A stretch of DNA of 64,000 nt from Candidatus Omnitrophica bacterium UBA6210. GTDB lineage: Bacteria > Omnitrophota > Gorgyraeia > Velamenicoccales > Velamenicoccaceae. A program made the translations under genes and the position numbers. Location of the stretch: NCBI GenBank assembly GCA_002421805.1, contig DISM01000003.1:1-64000 (forward strand). The letters run 5' to 3'. Each line of letters begins with the position of its first letter. The first letter of the stretch is position 1. This document shows, piece by piece, positions 18,146 through 28,100 of this stretch. The notes under the pieces were generated by a model that saw only the letters and a program-made list of their open reading frames with translations, was not told the origin of the DNA and did no database searches.

Positions 18146-18271
18146 TTACGCCGATTTTTTCTTTTTTTCGTGAAACCAGTAATAAATGCCAAAGATGCGG
18201 ATAATAAACCACTCTTCGTATCTGGACCTATAGAACCAGAAAGGCGAAAACAGGTCAAATTTCGATTCCAT
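18146..18271 (-). CDS. Possible small aromatic-rich protein in the glycan cluster
   Basis: A 41-codon open frame from an ATG at 18271 that fills the otherwise empty 187-bp gap between the glycosyltransferase and methyltransferase genes. The peptide is rich in Phe, Tyr and Trp (FSPFWFYRSRYEEWF then IIRIFGIYYWF) and ends with a Lys cluster, as small membrane-associated peptides do. The ribosome-binding site is poor (GGG directly before the ATG). It could also be a leftover of a longer gene. Low confidence. Confidence 0.3.
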   Translation of the reverse strand: MESKFDLFSPFWFYRSRYEEWFIIRIFGIYYWFHEKKKKSA

Positions 18272-18293
18272 ACCCTTTGATATACGATACAAG

Positions 18294-19190
18294 CTAATGA
18301 CCCTCCGATAATGCTATGCCGAGAGTCTTAAACAATGTCTTGAGCCGATCTCGATACGTGTGGCGACCGTTGACAAGATCAAAACCATTCTTTGCGATCT
18401 CCATCCTCTTTTCAGAATGCGCCAGATAAAACTCGATCTTTTGCCTCATCTCGCCCTGGATATCATCGAACATGACCAAATGCTTGTTTTCTTCAAAAAG
18501 CTCATCAATGCCGTTCCCCTTCACTCGATGCGTCAAGAACATAGCTCCCGCCCCCATGGCCTCAAAGAACCGGGCGTTGATGTCGTTATGGATCGGGTAA
18601 TTGACGACAATCTTGGCTTTGGAGTAAAAATCGTATAATTGTTCACGTTCGGCACGACCAATGTAAGAATTGGGATAATAATACCTGAGCGTCTCGATGA
18701 CCACCTTCCGAAGGCTGTATTTCCCTTCCGTGCCGATAAAACAGATGTCGTATAGGCGCTGATCGTCGCTCAAAAATATCTGTCCCGGCTTCAGCGCATC
18801 GGCAGCCCACGGCAGCCAATGGGCCGTAACTCCCGTATCCTTCTTCAATCGCTGGATGTCGTCTTTTTGCGCCAGGAAAAGCGCATCATAATTCCTGACC
18901 TGCCTTCTGATCTTTTTGTAAGGTTTCCTCAGGTGGGTATCGGAAATCCACCAGGCGGCCGGACGCAGGCGTTGAGGCATCACAACCGTATAATCTCCGT
19001 CGTCAAAGCGGACATAAAAATCGAAGCCGCCCTTGACCGACTGGATCTCCTGCATATCAAATTGATGCAGCTCAAAAAGCGGATCGCGCCGAAGGATCTC
19101 CATACAGCGCTCCCCCATCGCAACCCGGGAATTCCGATGAAAAACCAAAGCCAAGCGTTTTTTGCCCTTTGAAGAAGTTTGATTATCCAA
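18294..19190 (-). CDS. CgeB-like glycosyltransferase (GT-B fold)
   Basis: 298 residues. The C-terminal half has the pattern of the CgeB/Glyco_trans_1_2 group: a PIHNDINARFFEAMGAGAMF loop with the nucleotide-sugar-binding Glu-x-Met-Gly core, and the end DLVNGRHTYRDRLKTLF, a hallmark of this family. The N-terminal half is a Rossmann-like domain with short acidic segments (FYVRFDDGDY). There is no signal peptide, so it should work in the cytoplasm on a surface-glycan precursor. It ends 5 bp beyond the radical SAM gene in the same direction. Confidence 0.8.
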   Translation of the reverse strand: MDNQTSSKGKKRLALVFHRNSRVAMGERCMEILRRDPLFELHQFDMQEIQSVKGGFDFYVRFDDGDYTVVMPQRLRPAAWWISDTHLRKPYKKIRRQVRNYDALFLAQKDDIQRLKKDTGVTAHWLPWAADALKPGQIFLSDDQRLYDICFIGTEGKYSLRKVVIETLRYYYPNSYIGRAEREQLYDFYSKAKIVVNYPIHNDINARFFEAMGAGAMFLTHRVKGNGIDELFEENKHLVMFDDIQGEMRQKIEFYLAHSEKRMEIAKNGFDLVNGRHTYRDRLKTLFKTLGIALSEGH

Positions 19191-19195
19191 GATCG

Positions 19196-20119
19196 TTATG
19201 CTCTAGCCTGCTGTTGTTTCTTTTTGCGCTTGCGGCTTTTTTTGCCCTGTGTGACCCAGAACCCATGCCACCACCCATAAAGATCATAAAGGGTCTTGCG
19301 CCCCTCTTCACCCGTATAAACCCATGGCTGCCAGTCTTTACTCCATTCCAGGATTTGTTCTTTTGTATACTTTGTGTCAATGAACCGGACTTTAGACTCA
19401 CGGAATTTGCGGCTGCAGATCTTTTGCAATTTGGCGTAATTCGATGCAGAAACCAACTCATCCCCCTTTTGGTTCTTGAAAGGCGGCAAGGGCAAAGCGG
19501 CGCTGCACCGAAAACAATACCTGTTGATCTGGTCTTCAAAATCCTTCACCGTCCTCTTCCACCAACCTTTTTCCAGAGGGTATCCGCCAGGACCATCAAA
19601 AAGCATATCCATGGCTGCGGCGACTTCGCAGAAAAACCCACCCTTTGGATTGATCGAAGGCGACCATTTTTCCTGTATCCAGCATTTATCGATCAAAGTG
19701 CGCATAAAGGCGCGATCATCCAGCACATCTTCCATTGCGATCAAAAGAGGCTGATGCTTCTGGGTATCATCTTCATGGTCATTGTAATAAATGTTCTCGG
19801 CGAACGTCTGACGGATAATATCCCGATACTCTTTCCATTTGTAGCCGGAAGTCCACAAGAATCGCTTCTCCAGGGGCATCTTCGTGCGCAGGATCTCGCA
19901 AATCTCCCTAAATTTCGGATGAAGAGTAGGCTCACCGCCCATCACACCCACTCCTCCCGGATAGCCTTCCAAAGAATCAAGGGCCTTTTCAAACGTCCCC
20001 AAATCCATGAAATAGGGCTTGCCGTGATGTCCGACAAAACGCGTGCAATGCAAACACTGATGAATGCATGCGTTTGTGATCTCAATTTGAATCAGCCAGG
20101 TATCTTTAATTGCTTTCAT
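19196..20119 (-). CDS. Radical SAM enzyme
   Basis: 307 residues from the second of two adjacent ATGs, 3 bases after GGAGGA. The 4Fe-4S cluster motif is C18-x3-C22-x2-C25 (ACIHQCLHC), followed by the GGEPT-type motif MGGEPTLHP. Two more Cys-containing segments in the C-terminal half (RKFRESK region and CFRC near residue 210) may bind a second cluster, as in SPASM-like proteins, but the pattern is not a clean SPASM. It is the first gene of the glycan cluster; radical SAM enzymes in such clusters modify sugars or attached peptides. The substrate is unknown. Confidence 0.85.
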   Translation of the reverse strand: MKAIKDTWLIQIEITNACIHQCLHCTRFVGHHGKPYFMDLGTFEKALDSLEGYPGGVGVMGGEPTLHPKFREICEILRTKMPLEKRFLWTSGYKWKEYRDIIRQTFAENIYYNDHEDDTQKHQPLLIAMEDVLDDRAFMRTLIDKCWIQEKWSPSINPKGGFFCEVAAAMDMLFDGPGGYPLEKGWWKRTVKDFEDQINRYCFRCSAALPLPPFKNQKGDELVSASNYAKLQKICSRKFRESKVRFIDTKYTKEQILEWSKDWQPWVYTGEEGRKTLYDLYGWWHGFWVTQGKKSRKRKKKQQQARA

Positions 20120-20208
20120 CATTCCTCCGAACTATTCATAACAACTCAAAATTTTTGAATATTATTCTATCATTTTTAAGATTGAACCTAAGGCAATTTT
20201 AAGCGTTT

Positions 20209-20691
20209 CTATACTTTATCTTTTGTTTCTACTTCAATTCCGAGAACCTTTTCTTTCCATAAGTCAGCTTCGGAAAAATCATAAAACCTGCTCACATATC
20301 TATCGTTGTCAGTCTTTTGGAGTGCCTTAAGAAACTTTTCAGAACAATCCCAATAATCCTTGTAAATGTCTCTTAGCTTACGCATATTTTCAACAGCGAA
20401 ATTAATTTCATTCCTAGGTTTAATTTTAATCGATATCTTTGGCGAACAGTCTTCTAGATTCGAAGAATAATCCATTAGATAAATCTTTTTTGAATTCTCA
20501 ATCTCTTTGATACATTCCCTTTTCTCAAAAACTACTTTTCCATTTTTATCAGTTATTTTAGGTCCTACGAAGTAATCATTCTTCTTGCGGGCATACAAAA
20601 CAAGGCTCACTGCCACATTAGAGGCAGAGACGCCCCTTTTACTATCAAAAAGTCTAAATGTAACTCGATTAGGGAAATTCATTTTACTCAC
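20209..20691 (-). CDS. Unknown protein, candidate immunity protein of an orphan Rhs tip
   Basis: 160 residues from a GTG at 20691; an ATG three codons later (20682) is an alternative. The gene overlaps the end of the toxin-tip remnant by a few bases, the usual arrangement of a tip and its immunity gene. The protein is cytoplasmic, with a strand-rich N-terminus (VTFRLFDSKRGVSASNVAVS) and a helical, charged C-terminus (MRKLRDIYKDYWDCSEKF). No family was recognised. It is more AT-rich than the flanking glycan cluster, as expected of acquired cassettes. The immunity role is inferred from position only. Confidence 0.5.
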   Translation of the reverse strand: MSKMNFPNRVTFRLFDSKRGVSASNVAVSLVLYARKKNDYFVGPKITDKNGKVVFEKRECIKEIENSKKIYLMDYSSNLEDCSPKISIKIKPRNEINFAVENMRKLRDIYKDYWDCSEKFLKALQKTDNDRYVSRFYDFSEADLWKEKVLGIEVETKDKV

Positions 20692-20851
20692 TTAATTTTT
20701 GAATATCTAATGCTGGAATACGCTCATTCGTTGTCAACTCAATTCCGGTTCCACGAGCTACATTTCCACCATATACATTAGTGGTTTTTGATGTATCTAA
20801 TCCAATTCTATAGCTCGGTTTATTCCCGAGGTTATACACCGCTTGAGCCAT
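20684..20851 (-). pseudogene. C-terminal remnant of an Rhs-type toxin tip
   Basis: A 55-codon frame that begins inside repeat sequence next to the RAYT element and ends by overlapping the start of the next gene. The peptide (KPSYRIGLDTSKTTNVYGG, then VARGTGIELTTNERIPALDI) is compact and strand-like, resembling the last strands of a polymorphic-toxin domain. Upstream coding is cut off by the RAYT unit. It would be a displaced tip that lost its scaffold; too short to name the toxin class. Confidence 0.5.
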
Positions 20852-20853
20852 TA

Positions 20854-20883
20854 TCAGTAGTACGACCGTCAGTAGTACGACCG
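20854..20883. repeat. 15-bp tandem duplication at the RAYT border
   Basis: Two perfect adjacent copies of TCAGTAGTACGACCG (20854-20868 and 20869-20883). The second copy runs into the left inverted end of the RAYT unit. It may be a duplicated insertion target or a duplicated element end. Confidence 0.75.
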
Positions 20884-21472
20884 GGTACCTAAAACTCTTG
20901 CTACTGCATCAGGTTATAGTGGAAGTGTCCCCAAATCGATCCAATGCGATATAATCACTGATTCGGTTGTTAATTGATCCTGAATAAAAGAAAAAACTAC
21001 TCCAAGGATAGTCTTCCGGCTTTGCCACAACCCCTGCCTTTACGGGGTTGTTGTGAATGTAGTCCAGACATTCCAAAACATAGACTTCATTAACCAGAAG
21101 CCGGCTCTGAAATCGGCTTTCCCAGAGGTGGCCTGCGTAATGGTGCCTTTTGCGATACCTGTTGCCAAACGACAAAAGAAAAGATTGCATGACTTTAGAA
21201 ATATCGTTTGTTTCGTTTGTTTCAAGAAGTAGATGGAAATGATTATCCATAATGACCAAACCATAGAGCTTGAACCCAAATCTCTTCTTGTAACGGGCCA
21301 AAGAGCTTAAGAACAGGCCCTTTTCTTCCTCTCCCTTTAAAACACTCATCCTATTATTGCCTCGGCTGTAAACATGATAAAAGGCTCTCGAATAATAGCT
21401 GCGCTTGATCCTCCCCATCGCACCACTTCCGCCATAACTCCTTATTACTCATTAAGCTTTGGGTACCCGGTC
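20879..21472 (-). mobile_element. RAYT transposase unit with 11-bp inverted ends
   Basis: A 594-bp segment bounded by GACCGGGTACC at 20879-20889 and its reverse complement at 21462-21472, containing only a Y1 transposase gene. It separates a complete Rhs tip with its immunity candidate (right) from a tip remnant with its immunity candidate (left). The inverted ends are seen directly. That they are the functional element ends is inferred; RAYT proteins normally act on REP-type hairpins. Confidence 0.6.
20909..21418 (-). CDS. REP-associated tyrosine transposase (RAYT, Y1 family)
   Basis: 169 residues, full length for the family. The HUH motif reads NHFHLLLE. The catalytic Tyr lies in the conserved CLDYIHNNPVKAGV block, and the N-terminus YHVYSRGNNR is typical. 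The enzyme cuts and rejoins single-stranded DNA at REP-like hairpins. The gene appears intact. It is less AT-rich than the genes on either side, which suggests independent arrival. Confidence 0.92.
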   Translation of the reverse strand: MGRIKRSYYSRAFYHVYSRGNNRMSVLKGEEEKGLFLSSLARYKKRFGFKLYGLVIMDNHFHLLLETNETNDISKVMQSFLLSFGNRYRKRHHYAGHLWESRFQSRLLVNEVYVLECLDYIHNNPVKAGVVAKPEDYPWSSFFFYSGSINNRISDYIALDRFGDTSTIT

Positions 21473-21491
21473 CTATTAATTTTTATTGTGT

Positions 21492-22178
21492 TCATCCAAG
21501 TTTTTCAAAAAAATCTTTAAAATATGAATCCTGCATGACATTATAGACTGAATTTTCCATTTGTTTTAAAAAAATACTAACACCAAAACAAAGAAATTCT
21601 TCCTTTGTTTTCATTTTATATTGATACCTATTTAATCCAATAAAATTTTCTACAATATCGTTTAAAAATTCGCTATTTTTATCTTCGGGCACGTATACGT
21701 CTATAAGCTGCGAGGTATACAAAACACTTTTTGTAGCGAATGTATATGAAGTAAACATTTCTTTTGTTAATTTACGCCGGATAAAGTTTTCGCTTTTACT
21801 ATCATGTCGCAAAATAATCGATTTTGAATCCCAGAGATCTTTTTGATAATCCTTTACCTCAAATAACCATTTGTAACGTCTATCATCTAATAAATGTATT
21901 CCATATATAGCATTTTCTAATTCCGTAAATTTTTCTAATTTCTTATAATTCCTTTCTCCTTGGCAACAATAATAGAATAGATTCCCTGCCTCCAGGGACT
22001 GCATTTCATTGCTGGGCTTCTCTGAATAATTATACGCAGGCGCATAATCCTTACATAAGAATTCATACCCAATAAGGATAAGAGGAAAATCAAAATTATG
22101 TTTCTTGCAATGCTGCTTTCTGTCAGCTACAAAATTCAAACATTCACCACATTGAGCGAAACCTTTACCATTAGGCAT
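21492..22178 (-). CDS. Unknown protein, candidate immunity protein for the Rhs toxin
   Basis: 228 residues, starting 20 bp after the stop of the giant Rhs gene, the usual place of a cognate immunity gene. The N-terminus has a Cys/His cluster (CGECLNFVADRKQHCKKH, then CKDYAP) that could bind zinc. The rest is a charged, aromatic-rich alpha/beta protein with no signal peptide or membrane segment. AT-rich. No family recognised; the immunity role is inferred from position. Confidence 0.55.
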   Translation of the reverse strand: MPNGKGFAQCGECLNFVADRKQHCKKHNFDFPLILIGYEFLCKDYAPAYNYSEKPSNEMQSLEAGNLFYYCCQGERNYKKLEKFTELENAIYGIHLLDDRRYKWLFEVKDYQKDLWDSKSIILRHDSKSENFIRRKLTKEMFTSYTFATKSVLYTSQLIDVYVPEDKNSEFLNDIVENFIGLNRYQYKMKTKEEFLCFGVSIFLKQMENSVYNVMQDSYFKDFFEKLG

Positions 22179-22198
22179 ATTTCTCTCTTTTTAAAAAT

Positions 22199-25100
22199 TT
22201 AATTAGTGAGCACTTCTTTCATATAAGCAGCATGTCCGCTAGGATTATTTGAATAATATCCGTATACCTGTGTATTAGATAAACTTATACTCCCCTCGTG
22301 AATATATTCAAATCTAGTCCAGCCACTTACAGAATCTCGGACTAAGTTCGAAGAAAGTATAAGATTTTTGCTATTTAAACCCACAAAATATTGGGCTCTT
22401 GAGGAATCAATTTGATTAGGAGATGGTATTTGAAGCGTATTTGCTGTAAAACTAGGGGCATCGAAACCAGGCAAAAGGTCAGCTAAATAGACCTTCCCTC
22501 CTTGTCCTTCTCGAATTGTTTGAGATAACTGAATACCTTCTAAACCTTTTTCACTAGTAAAATGTACTTTGGCGCCTTTAAGTCTAATCTGTAGCGTTCT
22601 GTCCGTACTTAGGGTTTGTTGTGCTCCTCCATAATTTCCGCTTCCAACTTGATCCATAAAAATTTTGGCGTTTGTAGCACGGATATCCGCTCCATGTAGA
22701 ATGCTTTGCCATCCCTTGGCATAACTATATCCAACAGCAGCTCCTGTAATAAAACCAGTACCAAAGCCTATAGCGCCGCCCTTTAAAACATCAAGGAAAC
22801 TCCCCTCTCCTCCGGCAAAGCCTGATGCCATTCCCGGACCAACCGCCCCAATACCAAACTCAAGCCCGGTTATTAAAGCACCACCAACGGCTGTAATAGC
22901 CTGTTTCGCCGCTTCAGCCGCTGCCTGCAATGCTTGCCCAACCCCAAACCCTATCGCTCCTGTTGCTCCGCCAAAAACTGCGCCAAAAAGAATGCCGCCC
23001 CAAATGCTACCACCGGCTTGAGCGGCTGAGATGCCGCCACTTATCGCTCCAACTATTGCTCCAATAATTGCAGCTACCCAGAAAAAATGCCCCGACGGAT
23101 CTACATACCTAACGGGATTATTGCGGCAATATGAATAGCGATTCAGGGATTGCGAATCATAGGGCGCCTGGACGATGCTATCGGGTGTAACGAAACGGCC
23201 GATCTCGGGATCGTAATATCTCGCGCTATAGAAATAGAGGCCGGTTGAGTCTAATTCTTTGCCTGTGAACTTATAGGCAGTGGCATCTGTGCCTTCGTTG
23301 CGTGCAACCGTGCCGTAGGGCGCGTATTCCAGATACTGCACCTGTTGGCCGTCCTGATCAGTGATGATGCTCGAGGACCCCAAATGGTCGCCGTGATAAT
23401 AATCCGTGGTCGATGCTCCGCCATCCACAGACTTAACGCTGCAAACCCGTGTTGATCCGGCAAAGATATGTTTTACCATTGCCTGCTGCCCGCTGGCCGA
23501 AGTTTGAATTTCAAAGAGCGACCCGATATAGGCCGTGGTTCGGGTTTCGTTATTCGCAATTCGGGAAACCTTTACACGTCCGCCGTCCCCGTCATACATA
23601 AATGACGTCACAGCATCGGGTTGAGTTATCCTAATTATACGATTTTCAACGTCATATTCCAGGGTTTTATTTTTCCCTGATGTCATATTCCCATTGGCAT
23701 CGTATTGGTAGCTGTAGCTGCCTGCGGACGTCACGGCATGCGGCCCGGCATTCGCGCCGTATAACATAAAACCAACATCTGACTTATACGTCATGTTGCC
23801 AATGGCATCGTATTGAAAATTATGATTGGACGTGCCGGATCCATCGGGAATATTCTGCGCGGAAGTCAAGCGATCCAGCTCATCATAGCCGAACGTGCGG
23901 ATATTATTACGCAGATTATCCGTTAAGGTCACCACATTGCCGTTTTTGTCAAAGACATAGTTCAAATCCTGCAGATCCGCGCTTCCAGCCATCGTGTGTA
24001 TACGAGCCAACCTCAAATCTTGACCATACATGTAGTCCGTGCATGTGCCGTTAGCGTATTGGATCTGGCGCATACGGCCCTGGGCATCATAGTTCATCGA
24101 ATTCACATAGTTCGTTGTGTTAGACGAGCTAAACACCTTGTCCAAGAAACCGGAATTGATGTCGTAAGAATACTCGACTACTTCAGCGTCGGGGTAGATC
24201 AATTTTGTCAAACGATCCCAGGCATCATATTCTCTTTGAAACTCATACGCGTGAGCATCAACAGTTTTGACAGACTTTATTTCCCGGCCAAGCTTGTCAT
24301 AGAAGAATTCCGTCGTCCCGGAACCGTCGACGACTTTCGACAGGCGACCTATGCAGTTCTCCTTGGCTGCTTCATCGTAAATATATGTTACGAGCATCTG
24401 CCCATCAGCCTGTTTGCCGGTCAACCGGTTTAAATCATCGTAGCTGAATTCCAAAACCTGATTTTTTGCATCGACCTGTTTTATCAAATTCCCCAGAAGA
24501 TCGTATTCGTATGTCCAGACCCCCATATCAGGGTCATCCATCCTTATCTTGCGCCCCGCAGAGTCATACCAAATCTGCGAAGCGTTCCCCTGGGCGTCTG
24601 TTACCTTAAGCAGGTTATCTTGAATATCATATTCATAAACTGTCTTAAATACCCCTCCCTGAGTGAATTCCGTGACCTCAATAATATTGCCGTAAACATC
24701 TTTCAGGGTCCCTTTCTTGTGGCCCATCGGATCAACGGTCTCAACATAAAGCGGTGCAACGTAAAAAATCTGACTTTCAGCATCTTTAGCCGTCCCCGGA
24801 AAATCTGATATCGTCTTCTTGATCCGGCCGCGGATATCGTATTCGTATTTTACATATGAAATCTGGGTCTCCGGCTCATCAACATAATGCGCCATTGATT
24901 CCTTCTCGATCCGGCCTTTGTCGTCGAAATAGGCTTCGGTTGAAACCTGACGGCTGTTCTCTCCATCCTCCCCGCTTGAAACCGTCTTGTATTTTCTAGC
25001 CAGGCCATCCACGTATTCCATTTTTTCAAGATTACCTTGCCGGGAAACTTTAGTATTGAAATCAGGGTAATTGAATTCTATTGTAACTTCGGCATAAGCG

Positions 25101-28100
25101 TTCATTGTCTGAATAGGACGACCAAGAGAATCATGAGAGGTCGAGCTTGTATTACCATTAGGATCTGTCGACTGGGTAATCACACCCAATTTTGGGTCAT
25201 AAACGTAAGAAACCATATGACCTAACGTATTAGTGATATTCAGAGGAAAAGAATTGAATACCGTCTCATATTCCGTCGTCACTGTGCGGCCCAAGGCATC
25301 CGTCGTCGTCAACACATTACCGAACATGTCGTAAGAATAGCTACTGACTGCTGATTGCTGACTGCCTGTTAAAGGATTGAGAATAAACAAAGACTCTTTA
25401 CTTAAATTGCCGCGTGAATCGTATTCAAGGTTTTTCTTTGTCACAGTAACGCCATCTTTATCTTTTAAGAGAACTTCCACAGGTCTATTCAAACCATCCT
25501 GGTAGGCCTGGGCATATGTTGTTTCCGTCACTTTTTCATCGCCTTCTTTCGAAATATCACCCAAGCTCTTCGCTTCCAGAAGATTGCCTATAGCATCGTA
25601 GGCAAATTCACTGGCCGTACTTACAGCAGCCCCGCCCTCTTCCCAGACAGTTGTATCTTGACGAACAAGGGCCGGAAAACCAAGAACATTATCAGTAGGA
25701 CCGGCCTTCCTGACATCGTATGTATTGACCGTCTGGCTGATCTGGCGGGCATTCCCATCAAACGCGACAATCTTTTCAATTTGACCCTTTAAAGCGCCAT
25801 CCTGATCTGACTTTCCCTGATAGAAATAGGTTTCCGTATAATTTCCCGTAATAGAATCGATCGCTTTGACTTTTCCAAATCCGCGAAATTCTCTCTCTCC
25901 AGCATCATAATAAGCATCGGAGAAAATGAACTGTTGGCTATAGGCCTCCTGCGGCGATCCGACAGGCAACGTATCAATAATTTTGATTTCAGACGCTACC
26001 TGTACTGGAAACGGCAGATAGGGGTTGTCCGCGGCAGAGGCATAAGAATAGACGATTTCTGTTTTTCCACCGATACCATTATCTATGCCATGGAGTAAAT
26101 CCGGAGACCTTTGATCCACGATCTGCGTTTTCCATCGTAAAATACCGATCAATTCATGGTCATAACTGGCGCGATCTGATATGCCATCGCCGTTAAAGTC
26201 GCCGGTTGTGACGAATTCATCGGCGCTGCTGCCAAAACTCCCCAGGAGCCCTTTCGTCGAAAAATCTTCTCCTGTTGAAACCGCAAAATACCAATCCGGG
26301 GTAAGCTTATCCCAATAGCCGATATCTGAAATCCCATCGTTGTTATAATCCGAAACAACCGGGTCCTTACCGGCCCCGAATCCCGAAATCCAAACGCCTC
26401 CGTCCACAAAAGCCCTGCCGTTGGAAAGCGCGACTTTATATTCACCGCTTGTTTTCTTAACAAGGCAGAGGTCGGCCAATGAGTCTCCGTTAAAATCACC
26501 CATCAACACCGAATAATTCGTTCCAAAACCGGCCAGCCACGTCGTCATGGCACCAAAACCGCTGCCCTGGCTTAAAACGACTCGCACCTCTCCTGTTTCT
26601 TTGTTATATAACCCAAAATCACAATATTTATCTCCATTGAAATTCCCAGAAAAAACAAGCCATGACGAAGGATTTTCCGTAAAATCCAGCCATAACGCAG
26701 GCAAAGACAATCCGCTTCCCGTCGATAAGGCTATACGCAGTTCACCGTTCGTCTTGTTATACAGTCCGGCATCGGCTTTTCCATCACCATTAAAATCTCC
26801 CCCTACTGGAGATACATCGACACCAGTCGTCCCCGACTGAAGCCAGTCGGCGGCATTCGTAAAAACGCCGCCTTCTGAAATCACCACCTCCCAAACCCCT
26901 GTTGCGCCGTTATAGAGCCCCAGATCGCACAGAGCGTCGCCGTTGAAATCGCCCATGATCGGAAACATAAGGTTGGTTGACGCATTCGGATCTACGACAT
27001 CTACGCCAGCCGAACTCTCGACGCTTAAGCCGCCCATATCCGTAACAATGGCGGAAACGACATGATCCCCTGCATTGTCAAAGGAAACTGTCTTCTCATA
27101 CACACCATTTAGATCACCAGAGGCTATCTCCTGGCTGTCTTTCTTCAAAACGAAGACCAACCCATCCCCATCCGGGTCACTGCTCGAAATCCTAACTACA
27201 ACATCTTCGCCTTTATTGATAGTATATGCACTCAAGGTTAAATCAACTTCCGGAGGTCGATTGACGTTGCTAACAACAATACATCCATTTTCAGTAACTG
27301 TATCAATGCCATCCGAAGCCGTGATGCTATAGGAATATGAGCCGGCATCATCGTATCCTGTCAGCCATTTCCCAGTCGTATCCAAGGGGGACGAGAAATA
27401 GTAACTGATCGCATCGCCATCCGCATCAGTCGCTTGTGGAATCACGGCCACCAATTGACCTTCCTGAACCGTGATATCAGTCAGGGTCGACAGGACCGGC
27501 GGCCGGTTCACATTACTGACATTGACCTTAACATTTTGGCTGGCAACAAGACCGGTGGCATCCGTGGCCGTAACAGTGACGACATACATCCCCGCGTCGT
27601 CAAAGTCTGTCTGCCACCGGCCCTGCGCATCAAACGGTGCCGTAAACGCATAGGCGATCTCATCATCATCCAAGTCGGTCGCGTGCGGCATAATCACAAT
27701 TTCCTGGTTTTCATCCCCATAAATGTCAGGAATATAATCAAGAACAGGCGCATTATCCACACCTCCCACCTGCAGGGTCACTTCATTCGAGTTGACGGAA
27801 TTTCCTTCCGTATCCTCTGCCTTGAACACAACCTTCTCAGTGCCAAACCATCCCTGGGCTTGTGAAAAGCCTACCTCGTGTGTCGCAGGATCAATCTGAA
27901 CGACAATATTCTGATTACCGCTGACGGAATAATTCAAGACATTGCCATCAAAGCTCAAAAAGTGATCATCAAAGTCAAATGCATTTGTTTTAGCCTCATT
28001 CTCCTGCCAATTCTGATTGGGGATGGCTTGCGTTAAAATGGGTGGATTTGATTTAATTGTTGCCATATAACCGCTTTCCAGAACTAAAGCTGCACTCTGG

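Noticed and set aside
20684..21418. Read-through fusion of the RAYT protein with the toxin remnant (same frame after the TGA)
   Set aside because: The RAYT protein is already full length before the TGA, and a shared frame has a one-in-three chance.
23100..25900. Repeated motifs considered as a DNA repeat array or CRISPR
   Set aside because: They are diverged YD/Rhs protein repeats in frame, not regular direct repeats with spacers.
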